Shown here one piece after another: positions 4,701 to 5,340 of a stretch of DNA of 5,340 bases. A program made the position numbers and the translations under genes. Positions within the stretch are counted from its first letter, which is position 1, and each line of letters opens with the position of its first letter. The notes beneath the pieces are model-generated. The model was not told where the DNA came from. It saw nothing but the letters and a program-made list of their open reading frames with translations, and ran no database searches. The stretch is from JBAZKK01 sp041650795. GTDB taxonomy: Bacteria > Omnitrophota > Gorgyraeia > Gygaellales > Profunditerraquicolaceae. The stretch is from the NCBI GenBank assembly GCA_041650795.1, contig JBAZKK010000047.1, positions 1-5,340 of the forward strand. The letters are read 5' to 3'.

Positions 4701-5340
4701 TTCAGAAATTAAAAGAATTATTATCCGGTCAGGCGCAAACGCATAGTCCGGAATTGATACCGATTGAATCCGGTAAAACCGTCTTCCGGGAAATGTTAGA
4801 GAATGTGGCCGCCAGCAAGCGTGGAGCACTGGTGAATCAAACCCCGGAAGTCCTTGCCACCCGGAGTCTGCAGAGCAAGGCGATTGCCTTACTGGAAGCT
4901 CTGAACGCGAACCGGATAACGGAAGCTGATGCCAAAACGCGCTATGACAAGTTTGCCGAAGAAGTAGAGCGCGGCATGAAGGTTGTCATTAAGCAGGCGG
5001 AGAACCTGAAAGCCGGGCCGGAACAACGTCAATTATTCAAGGGCGAAGGATTGTTAGGCAGATCTGCAGGAAAAGGCGCGGTGGCCACGCAAGAACAAAG
5101 ATTTGAGCCGGAACATGAGAATAAAATTCTGGAAGCCGCCACAAAAGTCATGGAGACCTATGCCAGGGAAAAGGGGATAAAAGAAATAAGCGGTGAAGAT
5201 TTAACCAATGCTTTAAGCGCCGATTTCGGGAACAAAATTGAGCATTTGTATCCGCTTATCAAGGAAAGAACCAATGCGCTTTTAAGCGGAGCGGGAAACA
5301 TTGTTACCGAAAAGCCAACGGAGACACCGCCTGCGGGACC
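1778..5340 (+). CDS. Phage large polyvalent-type protein with DdrB-like ParB domain, 3' end outside the window
   Basis: The frame is open for 1187 codons from ATG 1778 to the window edge with no stop. AAGGGG at 1767-1772, 5 bases upstream, decides the start. Order of parts: four DPYxGIA(K/R/V)L repeats (residues 2-65); a helical region; glycine/alanine-rich hydrophobic segments at about 212-236, 258-272 and 298-316 of glycine-zipper type; a Gly/Pro/Glu/Gln linker (409-508); a DdrB-like ParB-superfamily domain at about 529-900; a second low-complexity linker (about 906-965); then a helical, charged region to the edge. Support for the ParB-like domain is the series QDRTR (556-560), GAPLFD (591-596), GYGR (605-608, usually GNGR), ERPFLARF (649-656), YSPAEKS (680-686) and a C-terminal 'QDMFAG' step. 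This architecture is known from phage polyvalent proteins thought to travel in the virion and act in the host after injection. DNA binding or nucleotide use by the ParB-like part is inferred. Two short frames are nested in its linkers. Confidence 0.93.
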   Translation, partial: MNDPYEGIAVLEKPEQSPAVDPYAGIARLEQPSQAEQAKPDPYAGIAKLEEPATNDPYAGIAKLAEEWPKEPVGKGLTGPIPVSGVSSTPQEVVSTPEETEGIKAYKAEVGKVMDEIQRQPAYMKLITGKALDESDSSFLAKMGKSYMASAWANLPAAGFSYYARHLYDRDLAKADQMTPEERVKSAQDVARAYQWALATEPEKAKDFTGHLANTLGGILGVMIPATAGTTLVSAGAKAVEKVLPAAARTIGQKIVKGAAVGAGAGAVYGAAEAPMVTPEENAGDIAKQKALQTLETTAGFAAFGAGSAAAAHVLPKVFYQQYDWTPERFKTEFPTIVRRVATDQANESEVRLVQDVNAYLEELGQKPGPYARGKEGLDVQVAERRAWVDMIPVLRNIVSGIRKAEIKGGAITTETGVPGVTPGQEGGMRYGQESQGRVEGVQRGGEEPGRPIPEPGGGGEPVAPGGILQTQEVQPGGGGSQEIGKVAGGKGVGEIAPLESGNSPVIVPRNEVQFDISSPAQPAQRAKGFWAWVDLNDPAVIEGREPIGAIRAGAQDRTRLEREANTAARMNRLTKFYGKWLVDSETADRGAPLFDFSSGRPVAGYGRLETIEDVYSLPADDQRYQDLQQTYSEKAQELGLGPAPEDMERPFLARFITGYENSSPRQFAAESNVRVAQAYSPAEKSLRDANIILRNNLLSTLNIPESGDILALDNMPFVSKFIEMSGDAAELVNERGEPLPEAANRIQKALFTALLSQEKTYEPAVISAMVERAQEYGMTDMVKGLSAEAPDLIEIKINRPNFDISPLLAKVMPTILRIRQDIISKHITRPADYFKQHDFLLKNTPEEEALSLVLLDARSAKEIREILAEYKRLAMKMDTTTQDMFAGQIAESNLTDLLKKARQNYEEQRIPEYIKRQRTGGGTAGKIAGRPADGRQVQPARRPAPLGAPETAGKEGERVSNIPPEGGEEVKSDIQKLKELLSGQAQTHSPELIPIESGKTVFREMLENVAASKRGALVNQTPEVLATRSLQSKAIALLEALNANRITEADAKTRYDKFAEEVERGMKVVIKQAENLKAGPEQRQLFKGEGLLGRSAGKGAVATQEQRFEPEHENKILEAATKVMETYAREKGIKEISGEDLTNALSADFGNKIEHLYPLIKERTNALLSGAGNIVTEKPTETPPAG
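1781..1972 (+). repeat. Four DPYxGIA peptide repeats at the N-terminus of the large protein
   Basis: Repeat units begin at Asp3 (DPYEGIAVLEK), Asp21 (DPYAGIARLEQ), Asp41 (DPYAGIAKLEE) and Asp56 (DPYAGIAKLAE), joined by Pro/Gln/Ala-rich spacers of 4-9 residues. Units 1 and 4 are preceded by Asn. The codons vary between copies, especially at third positions (GAT CCG TAT GCT against GAC CCC TAC GCC), so the peptide is kept while the DNA drifts. From memory, short repeated 'DPF/Y..(I/F)A' peptides are common at the start of phage ejected and polyvalent proteins. They may act as packaging, docking or processing signals, but that role is inference. Confidence 0.9.
3054..3061 (+). promoter_or_regulatory. 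Internal ribosome-binding site for the nested mini-protein gene
   Basis: AAGGGGGG lies 7 bases before ATG 3069, inside the coding sequence of the large gene. Its presence at a good distance from a nested start is one of the arguments that the 56-codon frame is translated independently. Confidence 0.6.
3069..3239 (+). CDS. Nested 56-aa phage-type mini-protein inside the large gene (+1 frame)
   Basis: ATG 3069 to TAG 3237-3239 lies wholly inside the large gene, in the +1 frame relative to it. A strong ribosome site (AAGGGGGG, 3054-3061) sits 7 bases before the start. The product begins MVRKVKGGWKVFSEEGK, continues with LGGPYPSQEEAENRLRQVEY, then FKHRR, and has a basic tail. From memory this matches a widespread small phage/bacterial protein pattern: basic start, K/G-G-x-W-x-V, S-E-x-G-x-x-L-G-x-Y, EAxxRLxQVEYFKH. 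Chance is unlikely to produce that order of features. Its third codon positions are strongly G/C. In the same stretch the large protein reads only a Gly/Pro/Glu/Gln linker (residues 431-488) of little apparent constraint. Function is unknown. Small size and basic charge fit a regulator or nucleic-acid- or protein-binding peptide. The alternative is that the resemblance is only an antecedent of a fused module. Confidence 0.75.
   Translation: MVRKVKGGWKVFSEEGKNLGGPYPSQEEAENRLRQVEYFKHRRSNRVEVEAKRLGR
4494..4658 (+). CDS. Candidate nested 54-aa small protein inside the large gene (+1 frame)
   Basis: ATG 4494 (inside the Tyr906 codon of the large protein) runs to TAA 4656-4658. It has a fair ribosome site (GCGAGG, 4481-4486) 7 bases upstream. 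The predicted product has a polar, Pro/Glu/Ser-rich N-terminal half (MKNKESLNTSNVNAPAEEPP...), a short hydrophobic run AGLLLLALL at about 37-45, and a basic C-terminus (KQQAKRGNA). The hydrophobic run is too short for an ordinary transmembrane helix, but could be an amphipathic or membrane-touching helix. No family is recognised. Support is indirect: it has its own ribosome site, protein-like composition, the same relative frame as the better-supported nested gene at 3069, and placement in a low-complexity linker of the host protein (906-961) directly after the ParB-like domain. A 54-codon frame can arise by chance, so this is a candidate only. Confidence 0.42.
   Translation: MKNKESLNTSNVNAPAEEPPAKSPEDQQMAGKSNLRAGLLLLALLKQQAKRGNA

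Overview
The window looks like a piece of a phage or prophage structural region from an uncultured, probably Gram-negative-type bacterium. The evidence is two large plus-strand genes with phage character, Shine-Dalgarno-type ribosome sites, and an exported protein with a classical signal peptide. Base composition is mixed. GC-rich blocks with many GCCGGC-like strings alternate with AT-richer stretches, especially in the exported-protein gene. The sequence alone does not allow a genus to be named.

Layout. (1) 3-749, plus: the 3' part of an Ala/Lys/Glu-rich, coiled-coil-like protein, probably a virion or internal protein, ending in a short module often seen at the C-termini of phage proteins. 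(2) 750-1730, minus: a two-gene island, read right to left, with an 80-aa zinc-ribbon protein (1488-1730) followed by a 205-aa exported protein (750-1367). Its last stop codon abuts the stop codon of the first gene. It is flanked by the two plus-strand genes, which is the layout of a phage 'moron' cassette. (3) 1778-5340, plus: one uninterrupted reading frame of more than 1187 codons that leaves the window still open. It encodes a phage large polyvalent-type protein with four N-terminal DPYxGIA repeats, glycine-zipper hydrophobic segments, a Gly/Pro-rich linker, a DdrB-like ParB-superfamily domain (GYGR motif), a second linker, and an unrecognised helical region.

Three observations stand out. 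First, the large gene carries a 56-aa gene nested in another frame inside its first linker (3069-3239). The nested product looks like a known type of phage/bacterial mini-protein. A second, weaker 54-aa candidate lies in the second linker (4494-4658). Both are in the +1 frame, both have a ribosome site, and together they bracket the ParB-like domain. Second, the last 12 residues of the exported island protein (NDPYAGIAVLEK) match residues 2-13 of the large protein at 11 of 12 positions, although the codons differ mostly at third positions. This suggests that selection acts on the peptide itself. Third, an exact 16-bp direct repeat (1407-1422 and 1761-1776) lies just upstream of both minus-strand genes. 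One copy also contains the ribosome-binding site of the large gene.

How the parts may work together (inference): the two plus-strand genes supply virion or ejected proteins. The island is an independently expressed accessory cassette, read against the late transcript, whose exported product carries the same peptide signature as the ejected-type protein.
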